Of a stretch of 31,065 nt of DNA, positions 1 through 7,662 are shown in pieces (within the stretch, counting starts at the first letter, position 1; each line of letters opens with the position of its first letter). A model generated the notes under the pieces. That model made no database searches, was not told where the DNA came from, and saw only the letters and a list, made by a program, of their open reading frames with translations. Both the position numbers and the translations under genes were made by a program. Location of the stretch: NCBI GenBank assembly GCA_009103225.1, contig RHPI01003491.1, positions 261,951 through 293,015 on the forward strand, read 5' to 3'. The DNA comes from Chlorokybus atmophyticus. Its lineage: Eukaryota; Streptophyta; Chlorokybophyceae; Chlorokybales; Chlorokybaceae.

Positions 1-189
1 CTCGCGCAACATCAACGAAGGGGGGTGTATTAGAACACTATTTTACCTGTAAAAGGGGGGTGTTAAACAAAGGCCCCCACCCAACTAACGGCTGACCCGC
101 GCAAGCCTGGGGACCCTGTGGATCAGGACATCAGCGTCACATATATGCCGGCCAAGGTCTGTAAAATGCAGTACCTGATCTGAGGCCAG

Positions 190-1154
190 CATGGCTCTTG
201 ATGCTCCTGGTCGGAGCAGGTATGGCAATCCACATGCCGCTAATGGCTTCAATCTCCAGTACACTAGTGACGAGCACAGCTTTGGCCATCCTTCCACGGG
301 CGATTGGTGTAAGGATGTGGAGGTGGATTTGAGGAGAGAGGTGGGGGAAGCGTCCTACTTGGCGCCTACCATTCTGTACAGTGATAAGGCCACGCTGGAC
401 AGCGCGGCAAGCGCTCTGGCTACCCTCTGATGGCATCGCTTGCCAACTACAGTTGGAACATGTATGCTAGCAACATGGGGGTTGTTATGTTAGCGCGTCC
501 GCCGGTGGTTCACGCAGTGGCCGAGCATCCCACCTAGGCGCAGGGCAAGGAATCGTTCCCAATTCGGAAATGTGAGATTTTTCATGACGCTTTGAATGTA
601 GTGTTAAGGGATATAAAGCAGGCGAGCTGGGAAGGTCTGCAGCTCATCGACCCGAATGGCATCGAGCGTCGTGTGTTTCCCGCACTTGCCAACTACATTA
701 ACGACTTGCAGGTAGTGGGCATGCATAGTTGTAACCGGATGCAGCCTGCCAGTAAACAGCTTACGAAGGATGTTGTCAATGGAGCATCTGAAATTGTCGT
801 GTTGCTGAAGACAGCCACACGCGCACGCACTGTGTCGAGCAACCAACACGACATCCTTGCAATGTTTGTCTCGTCACCAAATCAATTGTGTTGGCAATGG
901 CTGAGGACGCGGAATTGAGAACCGAGGCTTTCTACACACCAGCAATACGACAACTGCGAGCGGACTTGCATAGCGGTGTTATGAATGCACGCCAGACAGA
1001 CAAGGCTTTCATATCGCAGCACTCCATGCATATCGAGGAGGTAATGGGCAAAATACCGGCATTCGTGAAAATGAGTTGCTTTCCGTGTAACCAGGCAATG
1101 TGGTTTGGCAACAGAATGCATTGTGGGGTTGGCGACAGTCGCGGGTGCCGGATG
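190..1154 (+). pseudogene. Plavaka-like (KDZ/CACTA-related) transposase remnant
   Basis: Several short frames on the plus strand together resemble the middle of Plavaka-type transposases. About 340-400 reads a segment with APTILYSDKATL, like the usual 'SDKTxL' block. About 425-520, in another frame, reads YPLMASLANY and then LARPPVV, like 'YPVYLTIANI...LLAYLPV'. From about 580 comes FHDALNVVLRDIKQ followed by GIERRVFPALANYINDLQ, like the family's 'LEPL...G..R..YP.LA.Y.AD.PE' block. Frames change and stops occur (for example near 428 and 536), so it cannot be functional. A further open stretch (888-1150) may be its continuation, but I cannot assign motifs to it. The remnant ends where the LTR at 1160 begins, suggesting the old gypsy element landed in it. 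No terminal inverted repeats were seen. The family assignment rests on motif resemblance by eye. Confidence 0.55.
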
Positions 1155-1159
1155 CTGAC

Positions 1160-1634
1160 TGCCACCAACAGCATGGCGCTGCAAGGGGTAAAAAACCAAT
1201 TGATGGTCCCATCAGTTGATGGGGCCTTTTATATCAGCATATCACAATGTTGCATATCAGTTGCGAAATTTACAATTAGATATCATCCCTATAAATAGGG
1301 TTGCCGTTTTGAGATCTCGCGTGAGCCAATCAGAGCTCAGTTATCAACTAATAATGTCCTCAACGGTAAGAACCTATGAATAAGGTACCTAGCGATTAGG
1401 TACTTCATACCTAACCATAGTAATCGCATGTATGAATTGACTTTAAATAGGCTTAAATAGGGGGTCCCACACCTATTCGGACCTATCAAAGTATAGTAAA
1501 GTATTATATATCATAAGCTTTAATAAGGGAGGAACTGTAAAAAGAAGGTATAAACAAGTATTTCATATGCTTAATTATACATGATGTGTCGTGTATGTAG
1601 CATTGATACCCCTTTTATTATTGCTCCCGTTACA
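1160..1634 (-). repeat. 3' LTR of the old gypsy element
   Basis: Read on the minus strand it begins TGTAACGGGAGCAATAATA and ends in ...GGCA, giving TG...CA ends. It aligns along its whole length with 14989-15467. Shared blocks include GCATGGCGCTGCAAGGGG near the low-coordinate end, a block reading GATATCATCCCTA.A.ATAGGG, and ATTATTGCTCCCG at the other end. A purine tract lies directly upstream of it in element orientation, as expected for a 3' LTR. Confidence 0.75.
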
Positions 1635-1650
1635 TTCCCCCCTCACTTAA
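1635..1650 (-). other. Polypurine tract of the old gypsy element
   Basis: On the minus strand the sequence is TTAAGTGAGGGGGGAA, immediately followed by the LTR start TGTAACGGG. This position and composition fit the plus-strand primer of an LTR element. Nearly the same string precedes the 3' LTR of the TRIM at 22997-23529. Confidence 0.65.
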
Positions 1651-1799
1651 GTGTTCACCGTCCTCGTTGAACTCAAGGTGATTGGGCCAGGGTTTAAGTA
1701 ATTCATACCAGTGAGATAGCAGTAAATGACAGGGTGGTAATGATACTGCACTGCAAGTTCATCATCAACCGAGCCCATAGTTATGGGTTGAGATGTGAA

Positions 1800-2075
1800 T
1801 CTCAATTATCTCGAAGCAACTCGCGGCAGTGCGTAAGATGCCTGTCGGGCTCCTAACTGTTATGTTCATTTCTAAAACGTAAGTTGCGCGTCCTCAACTA
1901 TTTAGCTTATGGTCTAATACAGCTTTCACCTTGTATTCAAGGTTGATGTCCACCTCTATTGGTGGTGGTGAAGATTGTGTTCTACCATCTAAGCGGTATG
2001 GTTTCAACAAGTTCATGTGATAACATATAAGATATACGCATGCTCGGGGGCAATTGCAGTCGGTAAGCGTGCGCA
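1800..2075 (-). pseudogene. Integrase C-terminal end and chromodomain-like remnant (old gypsy), distal part
   Basis: On the minus strand, downstream of the TRIM insertion, the frame reads CYHMNLLKPYRLDGRTQ, matching the 'VFHVSLLKPYR' motif that follows the GPY/F module. It continues into a segment with EVDINLEYKVKAVLDHKL, which resembles the start of a chromodomain ('E.EYEVE.ILDH'). A stop near 1894 ends it and the rest of the chromodomain is only faintly recognisable. It connects across the TRIM to the piece at 2606-2860. Confidence 0.6.
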
Positions 2076-2174
2076 TGTAACATCGGCGCTGTAACCATTA
2101 GGCTACGGCAGCAAAAGTCGCTGCCATAGGAGGAGCCACATGCCATTAAACATGTCCCATACGATGGTATGACA
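2076..2174 (-). repeat. 3' LTR of TRIM-1
   Basis: It aligns with 2506-2605 over its full length with about a dozen substitutions and one indel. In element orientation it keeps GACTTTTGCTGCCGTAGCC, so the TTTT ahead of the A-box region is conserved, while the A box itself has drifted (TAGCCTAATGG). Confidence 0.8.
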
Positions 2175-2492
2175 TTCCTCCCAACTCATTACCCATGGGC
2201 TAGTGTCATCCCCCACATCACTTATCGGGCTCGCCGCGACCGGCCCAGCCGGGCAAGACGCGCGCCGCAGCTGACCCTCGTCACACTGTGCGCCGACTGC
2301 CGACACGTGTTAGATTAGACGACCAACGCGACCGCCCCCAACGGTCGTAGGTCATGAGTACCACCACTTCAACGGGTGCGACCCCGCGCGGTGCTTTCGA
2401 TAATTAATTCGTCAATATTTGCCTACAATCCAATTTCACGGCAATTAGCAGTTCTTGTCCCCTATGGGTGGGGTTCGAACATGTGCCACACA

Positions 2493-2504
2493 GCTCCGAT
2501 ACCA
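2493..2504 (-). other. Primer binding site of TRIM-1 (initiator-Met type)
   Basis: In element orientation this reads TGGTATCGGAGC, one base after the 5' LTR end GTTACA. It matches the common plant-type PBS complementary to initiator methionine tRNA (TGGTATCAGAGC) except at one position. It is identical to the PBS of the chromovirus at 6507-6518. Confidence 0.75.
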
Positions 2505-2505
2505 C

Positions 2506-2605
2506 TGTAACATTAGCGCCTTGACCACTAGGCTACGGCAGCAAAAGTCACCGCCATAGCAGGAGCCATATGCCAATTAACCATGTCCCATACCATGGTA
2601 TAACA
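2506..2605 (-). repeat. 5' LTR of TRIM-1
   Basis: In element orientation it starts TGTTATACCATGGTATGGG, containing the perfect 12-bp palindrome ATACCATGGTAT, and ends GCGCTAATGTTACA. It carries the A-box-like element and a TTTT eight bases ahead of it. Confidence 0.8.
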
Positions 2606-2860
2606 TCGAACCAACTCTACCAGTAATAGTTAACGGACCTAACTATGGGGGCAGCAATTTGCCAGCACCCGTACCTTTAATGGCTATGTTTTTTTACATT
2701 AAACTTTATCGGCGACATTGAAAGTGGCCATTCTTTGATGCGTATCGGCATAAGCATTCTGCCTGTTCTGTGCTTCTGACAAACATAGCTTGGCTCGAGC
2801 CATATGTTCCTGCATAGCAATTAGAAATTCCGTTGCCGCTGGTACAATAAGGGCACTGTG
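2606..2860 (-). pseudogene. Integrase C-terminal remnant (old gypsy), proximal part
   Basis: The minus-strand frame reads EHMARAKLCLSEAQNRQNAY followed by ADTHQRMATFNVADKV. This is the conserved integrase tail ('AQ.RQK.YAD..R....F..GD.V') before the GPY/F module. A stop follows and, in shifted frame, comes a KLLP..LGPLTITGRVG stretch matching the GPY/F module itself. TRIM-1 starts directly after this. Only about 230 bases separate the piece from the end of RNase H (about 3090), so the zinc-binding HHCC region and the DDE catalytic core have been deleted. Confidence 0.65.
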
Positions 2861-3087
2861 AGGTATGCGCCTGTATAACTATTGCGCAACCTCGAGCGCT
2901 ATTCGACGAGTCGTGCACTGATTAAATAAGTGCTTACGCAAGTTGCCCGAGTTGAAAATGCCAATTGCTCCCCTTTATACCACAAATTGCCAACAATTAT
3001 AAGCTGTTCCAAGTTGGTATAACTGCGAAACCATAAGTTTGAGGTATAGCTTGTGGACACTTCCATCATGAAAGAATTTTCATACTG

Positions 3088-3799
3088 TTACATGTTTTGC
3101 GTACTTCGAGAGTGCGTATGTGCAAAAAGCGGAGGGCTACGACTAAGTGGATCCGCCACATTAGTGCAACTCGAGCGGTATTGCCAAGTCAAACCAGAAA
3201 TGAAATTGAACTCATTCCACCTAGCTTGCCGTTTCGACAGGTTTTTGTGCGCATGGAAAAAGGTTAGCGGGCTATAATCAGTAAGTACTGAAGTCCACAC
3301 CTTCCAGGTAGCAACGCCATGTGCGCAACACGTGCACAACCCCGAGGAGTTCTTGCTCAGTAATTGTGTAATTACGCTCAACAAAATTGAATTTTCTACT
3401 TTTATATGCACACGGCCTGTCATTTTGTGGAAGGACTACCCCACACCCAATGGTGGAATCATCACCGATGACCATAAAAGGCTTCGTATGATCGGGGAAG
3501 GCTAACACAGGAGCTTGTGTTTATGCATCGTTGATGCGTGTAACAGCTACCTCATGTGCCTTCGTCCACACACAATTAACATCCTTCTTAAATAAGAATG
3601 TTAAAGGAGTTGCCATGCTAGAATACGCTCGCATGAACTTATAAATTTGATTTGTCAATATAAAGAAGCATGCAACAGATGCACATCTTTGGGTGGTAGC
3701 CAATCCTTCGCTGAACACATGTTTTGAGGATCTGGGTTCGGTCCAACATTGCCAATCACATGCCTTAATAAGAGTGGTTTGCTCTTTGCAAAGTTGCAT
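3088..3799 (-). pseudogene. RT connection and RNase H remnant (old gypsy)
   Basis: Three minus-strand frames follow each other. The first (3521-3799) has FFILTNQIYKFMRAYSSMATPLTFLFKK, the 'GYYR.FI..FS.IA.PLT.L.KK' block between RT and RNase H. The second (3278-3508) has MVIGDDSTIGCGVVLPQ and NYTITEQELLGVVHVLRTWR, the RNase H core; the catalytic 'DAS' reads DDS and the 'EKE' reads TEQE. The third (3088-3423) has TDYSPLTF, SKRQARWNEF and NVADPLSR, the end of the domain. The breaks between frames are indels, so no full-length protein can be made. Confidence 0.75.
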
Positions 3800-4330
3800 T
3801 TGGACAAGTTGGCATAAAACTTGTGTGTTCGCGCGACATGAATGAAACTACTTCCACATGCTTGTAGTGTTCCTCCCAGGTTTTGCTAAACACAATAATG
3901 TCATATATACATACAAGAGCGAACTTGTACAAATCGTTAGCAACAACCGCGATTATTGCTAATTTAAAAGAAGTCGGTGCGTTCGTTAACCCGAATGGTA
4001 ACACTTTATACTTAAATTGACTTATTGGAGTATGAAATGCAATTCTTTGCATAAATAGTGGACGACTTTTAACGTGATGATAACCATTGGTCAGATTTAG
4101 TGTGTTAAACATTGTTGCACGCGACAGCTTATAAAACAAATAAGCTGTTGAGTGCAGCAATCCGTGGCAAAGGGTATTTGTTTTTCATAGTTACTTCATT
4201 TAACGCACGATCAGCAACACACATGCGTAGCTTGCCATTCCTTTTTAGCACAAACATTGGGTCCTCAAAAGGAAATATGCTCTTTGTTATCAAACCCTTG
4301 AGCTGTTTCCCATTTCCCCGTGTTCTAAGG
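3765..4330 (-). pseudogene. Reverse transcriptase remnant with lost catalytic residues (old gypsy)
   Basis: From about 4325 downward the minus strand reads [20 protein letters not shown] and NKYPLPRI, the start of the RT fingers. After a frameshift near 4160, the frame 3765-4160 holds LNLTNGYHHVKS (motif A), FGLTNAPTSF (motif B region) and CIYDIIVFSKTWEEH (motif C). Motif A should have Asp (LDL) but has Asn (codon 4095-4097). Motif C should read Y-x-D-D, but its first Asp is Tyr (codon 3903-3905). Two of the three catalytic carboxylates are therefore gone, in addition to the frameshift. Confidence 0.8.
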
Positions 4331-4450
4331 GACCTAGCCTGTGGATAGGCCGCTAAGGTGGCTTTGCCTTGTCCTCTAATGGAGTGGTATAATGTATGTT
4401 TTTATCAGGAGTAAATACCGGCGATTTATCTTGAAATACATCTGCGTATA

Positions 4451-5087
4451 TTAATCCGTATGTGATTGCATCACAGGGTTAACTTTATCCTGTTCGGCAG
4501 ATGTTTCCACCTGTCGCAAATGCATCAGATACACCTCATGTTTGCGCATGCAACGTTTTTGTTGCGCAGCAAAGAGAAGTAGAACATTGTCGCAATTAAC
4601 ACGTGCAACTGAAGGTGCGTCTAAAGTCACCATATGTTTACTGTTACGAAGGGTGCACGTAATGGCTTGAAAGTCCAATTGCAAACATGCTTCAGTTTGC
4701 CATTGTTCCCCCAAAACGACAACAGTCACCTTGGGGATACCAATATCCACTATGATGAAGGCTGGTTGGGTCTTATGGCTATCACTAATAAAGCGCCCTT
4801 TTATCTCTATTAATGCATTGAAGGTGGAATCGGCAGCACATACATACGAAGTGACTTGTGTTAAAGGCATGTTATTACGTTTCACCCAAGCATGTTCAAC
4901 AAAGTTATGGTTTGCACCGGTATCAATTAATGCTGTACATAGTGCGCCCATAAATTGACTCTTAAATCTCCATTTGAGTGGCATTGTGTGATCGTCAAAT
5001 GTAGATATTGTCGGAATGCCATAAATGATGGCATCCAGTTCGATAATATCAACCTATAGTGGTGAAGTTCCTGTTCTTTGCAAAGAG
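4451..5087 (-). pseudogene. Aspartic protease region remnant (old gypsy)
   Basis: The 177-codon minus-strand frame at 4451-4984 contains ALIDTGANHNFVEHAWV, the retropepsin active-site motif (D-T-G-A) of Ty3/gypsy polyproteins. A later segment with GIPKVTVVVLGEQWQ resembles the 'ILGMDWL' region that follows. The same frame is open upstream to about 5035, where a stop interrupts it. It then runs to the edge of the LINE duplication at 5088 and would be in frame with the gag piece ending near 12976. The catalytic motif survives although RT downstream is dead. Confidence 0.75.
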
Positions 5088-5098
5088 TGCATAATCAC
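5088..5098. repeat. Target-site duplication of the LINE, 3' copy
   Basis: TGCATAATCAC here and TGCATACTCAC at 12965-12975 flank the LINE and differ at one of 11 positions. Length and imperfect identity fit a LINE insertion of some age. Confidence 0.6.
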
Positions 5099-5111
5099 CC
5101 CCCCCCCCCCC
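5099..5111 (-). repeat. Homopolymer G (C on plus) tail of the LINE
   Basis: A run of C (5098-5111 on the plus strand, the first base shared with the duplication) lies at the exact 3' end of the LINE, preceded in LINE orientation by AAAAAGAAAAG. Confidence 0.6.
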
Positions 5112-5653
5112 TTTTCTTTTTGCACGCAAAAATGTAGTGTGTAGTAAACAGCAGCAGAGTTCAGCATACTAGGCTACCTAAGCAATAGGCAACAAGAGAA
5201 AGAGCTTGGCACTCGCCATGTTGTCTAGCGAGTAACCACATATGGTAGCTACCAGTGGGGAGGGTAATCGGTAGAAGCAGTAGGGGAAAAAGGGGGAAAG
5301 TCTTGGCGAGAAAACGAGGTAGAATCAAATGGTGCAAGTGGGAGAGGGGGGGGGGTAGGTAGATGAAAGTGGGATAGAAGGAAGAGTAGACCATGAGATG
5401 CGGGAAAGAGGTAGAGACCAAGTCACAAAGCACAGGAAGTTGTTACAAGCCCATGTGGCTTGGAAGTTAATGAAGAGCGTTTGTCGTCTGAGGAGACAGT
5501 GGAAAGCATGCGCTGCCAATCTCCTTTGGCTAAGGTGACGGTGGAGTGTGAGAGGAGCTAGATACAGTGATGTAGACGTGGGGAGGTGGAGTCGAACCGC
5601 TCACGGTTCCGTGTTAGCCATATGTGCTATAGCACTAAAGGTACAAGGCATTG

Positions 5654-5845
5654 TTACAGGCGAGGAAGGCCTCCAACCATGCTGCAAGGAGGGCGGAGGA
5701 CAAGTGTGGCAATGCTGAGGGGGAAAGGCACGCCACCAAAGCCCCTCCACACCTTGCCGAACCATGCCCACACTTCTTGGCTGAAAGTGCAGTCAAAAAA
5801 GAAGTGAGACGACGTCTCAACCAAGCCATGCGGGCACAAAACACA
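5654..5845 (-). pseudogene. LINE zf-RVT domain, distal half
   Basis: The minus-strand frame begins at the chromovirus target site with CVLCPHGLVETSSHFFFDC followed by FSQEVWAWFGKVW. This is the typical C-terminal zinc-finger of plant-type LINE polyproteins ('C..C....ET..HLFF.C......W'). Cys-x2-Cys, His and Cys ligands are present. It connects in frame across the chromovirus, counting one copy of the CTCCC duplication, to the half at 12002-12190. It ends at a stop near 5654. Confidence 0.7.
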
Positions 5846-5850
5846 CTCCC
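5846..5850. repeat. Target-site duplication of the chromovirus, left copy
   Basis: CTCCC directly precedes the 5' LTR and is repeated exactly at 11997-12001 directly after the 3' LTR. Five bases is the usual length for Ty3/gypsy integration. Confidence 0.95.
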
Positions 5851-5943
5851 TGTAACAGCCTGGGGCATTTTTTGTATTTTATTGTACATAAAGTACTTAT
5901 TTTGCCTTTTTTGCTGGCTTGATGAGGGCTTTTATGAGCTTTA

Positions 5944-6031
5944 TTAAGCCCATGTGGCGTCTGCCCCTGCTGCCGCGCGCGACTCGCCTGCGACCTGCTC
6001 GACAGCAGGGGCAGGCGCCACATGGGCTTAA
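5944..6031. repeat. 29-bp inverted repeat (hairpin) in the 5' LTR
   Basis: Arms at 5944-5972 and 6003-6031, beginning TTAAGCCCATGTGGCG, are reverse complements with one mismatch around a 30-base GC-rich loop. The same hairpin in the 3' LTR (11435-11463 and 11494-11522) is perfect. Confidence 0.95.
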
Positions 6032-6233
6032 CACGTGACCCACCTGCCACGCGGTTGTGACACAGCCGCTGACTGGACACGCGCTGTGCAGTGCCAGGTG
6101 ACGTGGACTGCACAGTCACACAGCCGCCGAAGGCCCAACGCGCGTGGCGGGGAGCCTGCACTTGGACCTGCCTTTAGATTTGGTAGTGAATAATGAAATG
6201 CCTGTTACTTAGGCTATTTCTTCCTAGTGCTTG

Positions 6234-6241
6234 TATAAATA
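6234..6241 (+). promoter_or_regulatory. TATA box of the 5' LTR (Pol II promoter)
   Basis: TATAAATA lies 383 bases into the LTR, followed by GAAAAACCC. The related solo LTR has TATAAAAG at a similar place (362 bases in). The start of transcription is probably some 30 bases downstream, dividing U3 from R. Confidence 0.7.
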
Positions 6242-6506
6242 GAAAAACCCTGTGTAATGCAACCAACTTTGTTTTCTGCTCTCTGCTGTGAGTATGCTGG
6301 TGCATGCTTGAGGGAGTTGTGGTCCAAGGCACACTGCTGCGTTCTTGCTTGGCGTGAGAAGTAGTAGTGTTCGTGTGCGTGTGCGCGCTCGACGCGTGCG
6401 TGCGTGCGCGAGTGAAGGCAAGGTTCCGGTGTGAAGATTGTGCTCAGCTGCACACATGTGTTGTATGACTTGTGTGCTGTGTATGTGAGCACGAGCATCG
6501 TTACAG

Positions 6507-6520
6507 TGGTATCGGAGCCC
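6507..6520 (+). other. Primer binding site of the chromovirus
   Basis: TGGTATCGGAGCCC starts one base after the LTR. It matches the initiator-Met tRNA type PBS (TGGTATCAGAGC) except at one position. Confidence 0.8.
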
Positions 6521-6592
6521 TTGGAGGGGTTGGGTTTCTTGAATTAAGGGGATATTAACTATCTCTTTGGTGTGTGAGGTATTTTTCTGTTT

Positions 6593-7099
6593 ATGGACGC
6601 TACCATGGATGATGCACGTGTTGTGGAGCTTCAGCAAGTGCTGGTAGCTGCTCATGAGGAGCTGCAACGTGTTCAAGCATCTGCCCAAGCTCGAGCGGCA
6701 CAATTTCAACAAGCCATGGCGCAAGCGCGCGCGTCCACGCCCGTTACAGCTCCTGTGGTTGCCCCATCAGCCTCTCGTCATGTGAAGCTACCAAAACCAA
6801 AGCCATTCAAGGGTCAGAGGGACGGTGACTGTGTGGAGGAGTGGGTGTTTGCCGTTTCGACATGGTTAAAGCTCACCGAGGTACCTATACATCTCCGTGT
6901 CGATGTGGCTGCTACTTTCTTTGAGGGAGCTGCACTTGTGTGGTGGCGTCATCGTTGTGCTCGTGTGGAAGCTGGTCTTGAGGTTCCTTTCACTACCGTG
7001 GCTGAGCTGGCTGCTGAGGTGAAGAAACAGTTCGTACCGGTGGAGAGGAGAAGACGGCACGCGACCAGCTCTCTACGCTTGTGCAAACGCAGTCCGTGA
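6593..7099 (+). pseudogene. gag, N-terminal part, ended by a frameshift
   Basis: The first ATG after the leader (6593) opens a 168-codon frame. An Ala/Gln-rich helical N-terminus (residues about 10-50) is followed by a proline-rich linker and then KLPKPKPFKGQRDGDCVEEW, the usual start of the Ty3-type Gag capsid ('PF.G.......W'). Next comes FFEGAALVWWRHR ('L.G.A..WW') and a segment before the assembly domain. Near 7046 the conserved frame moves by two bases and this frame then runs into a stop at 7097-7099. Gag packages element RNA into virus-like particles. Translation probably starts here, as no earlier ATG in this frame follows the PBS. Confidence 0.85.
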
Positions 7100-7639
7100 T
7101 GGCCTATACCTCTCGCGTTTCAGCGTCTTGTGCTCTCTGTACCGAACATGACAGAGGAGGAGCAGTTGGACCGCTACACGCGCGGGTTGAAGACTCTTTG
7201 TCGCAAGGAAGTTGAGCTTCGTGACGCCAAGACTCTCGCGGAGGCCATTCGCATTGCTGAGCGCACGGACGTGTTGTACTTCAAGGGGGCTGCTAAAAAC
7301 ACTGACCGTGGACATTACAATCACTTCCGTGGAGGTTCGTATCGCTCATACGCATTTGTTGGGGCTGGTTCGGGAGCTGCAGCAGCTCAGGGGGCTGGCT
7401 TTGGACCAACTCCAATGGAATTGGGTGCGCTCCATGTTGCTATGAAGGTCCCAAAGGGTCGGGAGGCTGCCAAGGCTGTTCGGAAGTGCTGGGAGTGCTC
7501 TTCTGCTGATCACGTGCGCTCCAACTGCCCTATCTATAAGGCAAAGTCTGCTGCACATGCCCGCAACGCTCGCAGCGGTGGACGCGTGAACATGGTGGAG
7601 GAGGAGATGTTGCAGCCGGGAAACGGCTCACCTCAGTAG
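7100..7639 (+). pseudogene. gag, C-terminal part with zinc knuckle
   Basis: Between about 7050 and 7112 the Gag-like reading lies one frame away (RDQLSTLVQTQSVMAYTS). From about 7113 it returns to the frame of the first part, beginning FQRLVLSVPNMTEEEQLDRY. The two shifts (two and one extra bases) cancel out, so the downstream frame is correct. The region ends the capsid ('F..GL'-type motif YTRGLKTLC) and carries one CCHC zinc knuckle, CWECSSADHVRSNC, for RNA binding. It ends at TAG (7637-7639), just after a slippery heptamer that would lead into pol. Confidence 0.85.
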
Positions 7640-7662
7640 CTGGAGAGGCTCCTGCTGAGGTG
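7618..7662 (+). promoter_or_regulatory. Candidate -1 ribosomal frameshift signal between gag and pol
   Basis: GGGAAAC at 7618-7624 is placed as G GGA AAC in the gag frame, the canonical X XXY YYZ arrangement. A slip of one base back leads into CGG CTC ACC..., which is the pol frame and open to 11313. Four bases further a stem-loop begins: CACCTCAG (7629-7636) pairs perfectly with CTGAGGTG (7655-7662), with an inner GGAG/CTCC stem (7642-7645 and 7649-7652). The gag stop lies inside the structure. The same heptamer is known from retroviral gag-pro junctions. Function is inferred. Confidence 0.75.

Larger units (their letters stand above)
2076..2605 (-). mobile_element. TRIM-1: miniature LTR retrotransposon with tRNA-like Pol III boxes
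   Basis: This 530-bp element lies on the minus strand inside the integrase remnant of the old gypsy element. It has direct terminal repeats at 2506-2605 (5' LTR, 100 bp) and 2076-2174 (3' LTR, 99 bp), both starting TGT and ending GTTACA in element orientation. A PBS (TGGTATCGGAGC, 2493-2504) follows the 5' LTR after one base, the same sequence and spacing as in the young chromovirus. A purine tract (TTGGGAGGAA) precedes the 3' LTR. There is no coding capacity. The 5' LTR carries an A-box-like string TAGCCTAGTGG (2525-2535) and the internal region a B-box-like TGTTCGAACCC (2471-2481), 43 nt apart. Flanking pentamers (TCGAA and GCGCA on the plus strand) agree at three of five positions, so any target-site duplication is degraded. 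The GC-rich internal region resembles that of TRIM-2. Confidence 0.8.
5851..6505 (+). repeat. 5' LTR of the young chromovirus
   Basis: It starts TGTAACAGCCTGGGG and ends GCATCGTTACA, so the ends form a short inverted repeat TGTAAC...GTTACA. It contains a long near-perfect palindrome (5944-6031), a TATA box (6234-6241) and a GC/GT-rich alternating stretch (about 6370-6415). Confidence 0.97.

Noticed and set aside
2460-2540. True tRNA gene on the minus strand in TRIM-1
   Set aside because: Same reasoning: boxes present, no consistent cloverleaf, and the sequence is part of an LTR/PBS junction.
6224-6724. 166-codon minus-strand frame, with a near copy at 11715-12203
   Set aside because: It lies mainly in the LTR and repeats in the other LTR; antisense to the LTR and gag start, no recognisable domain.
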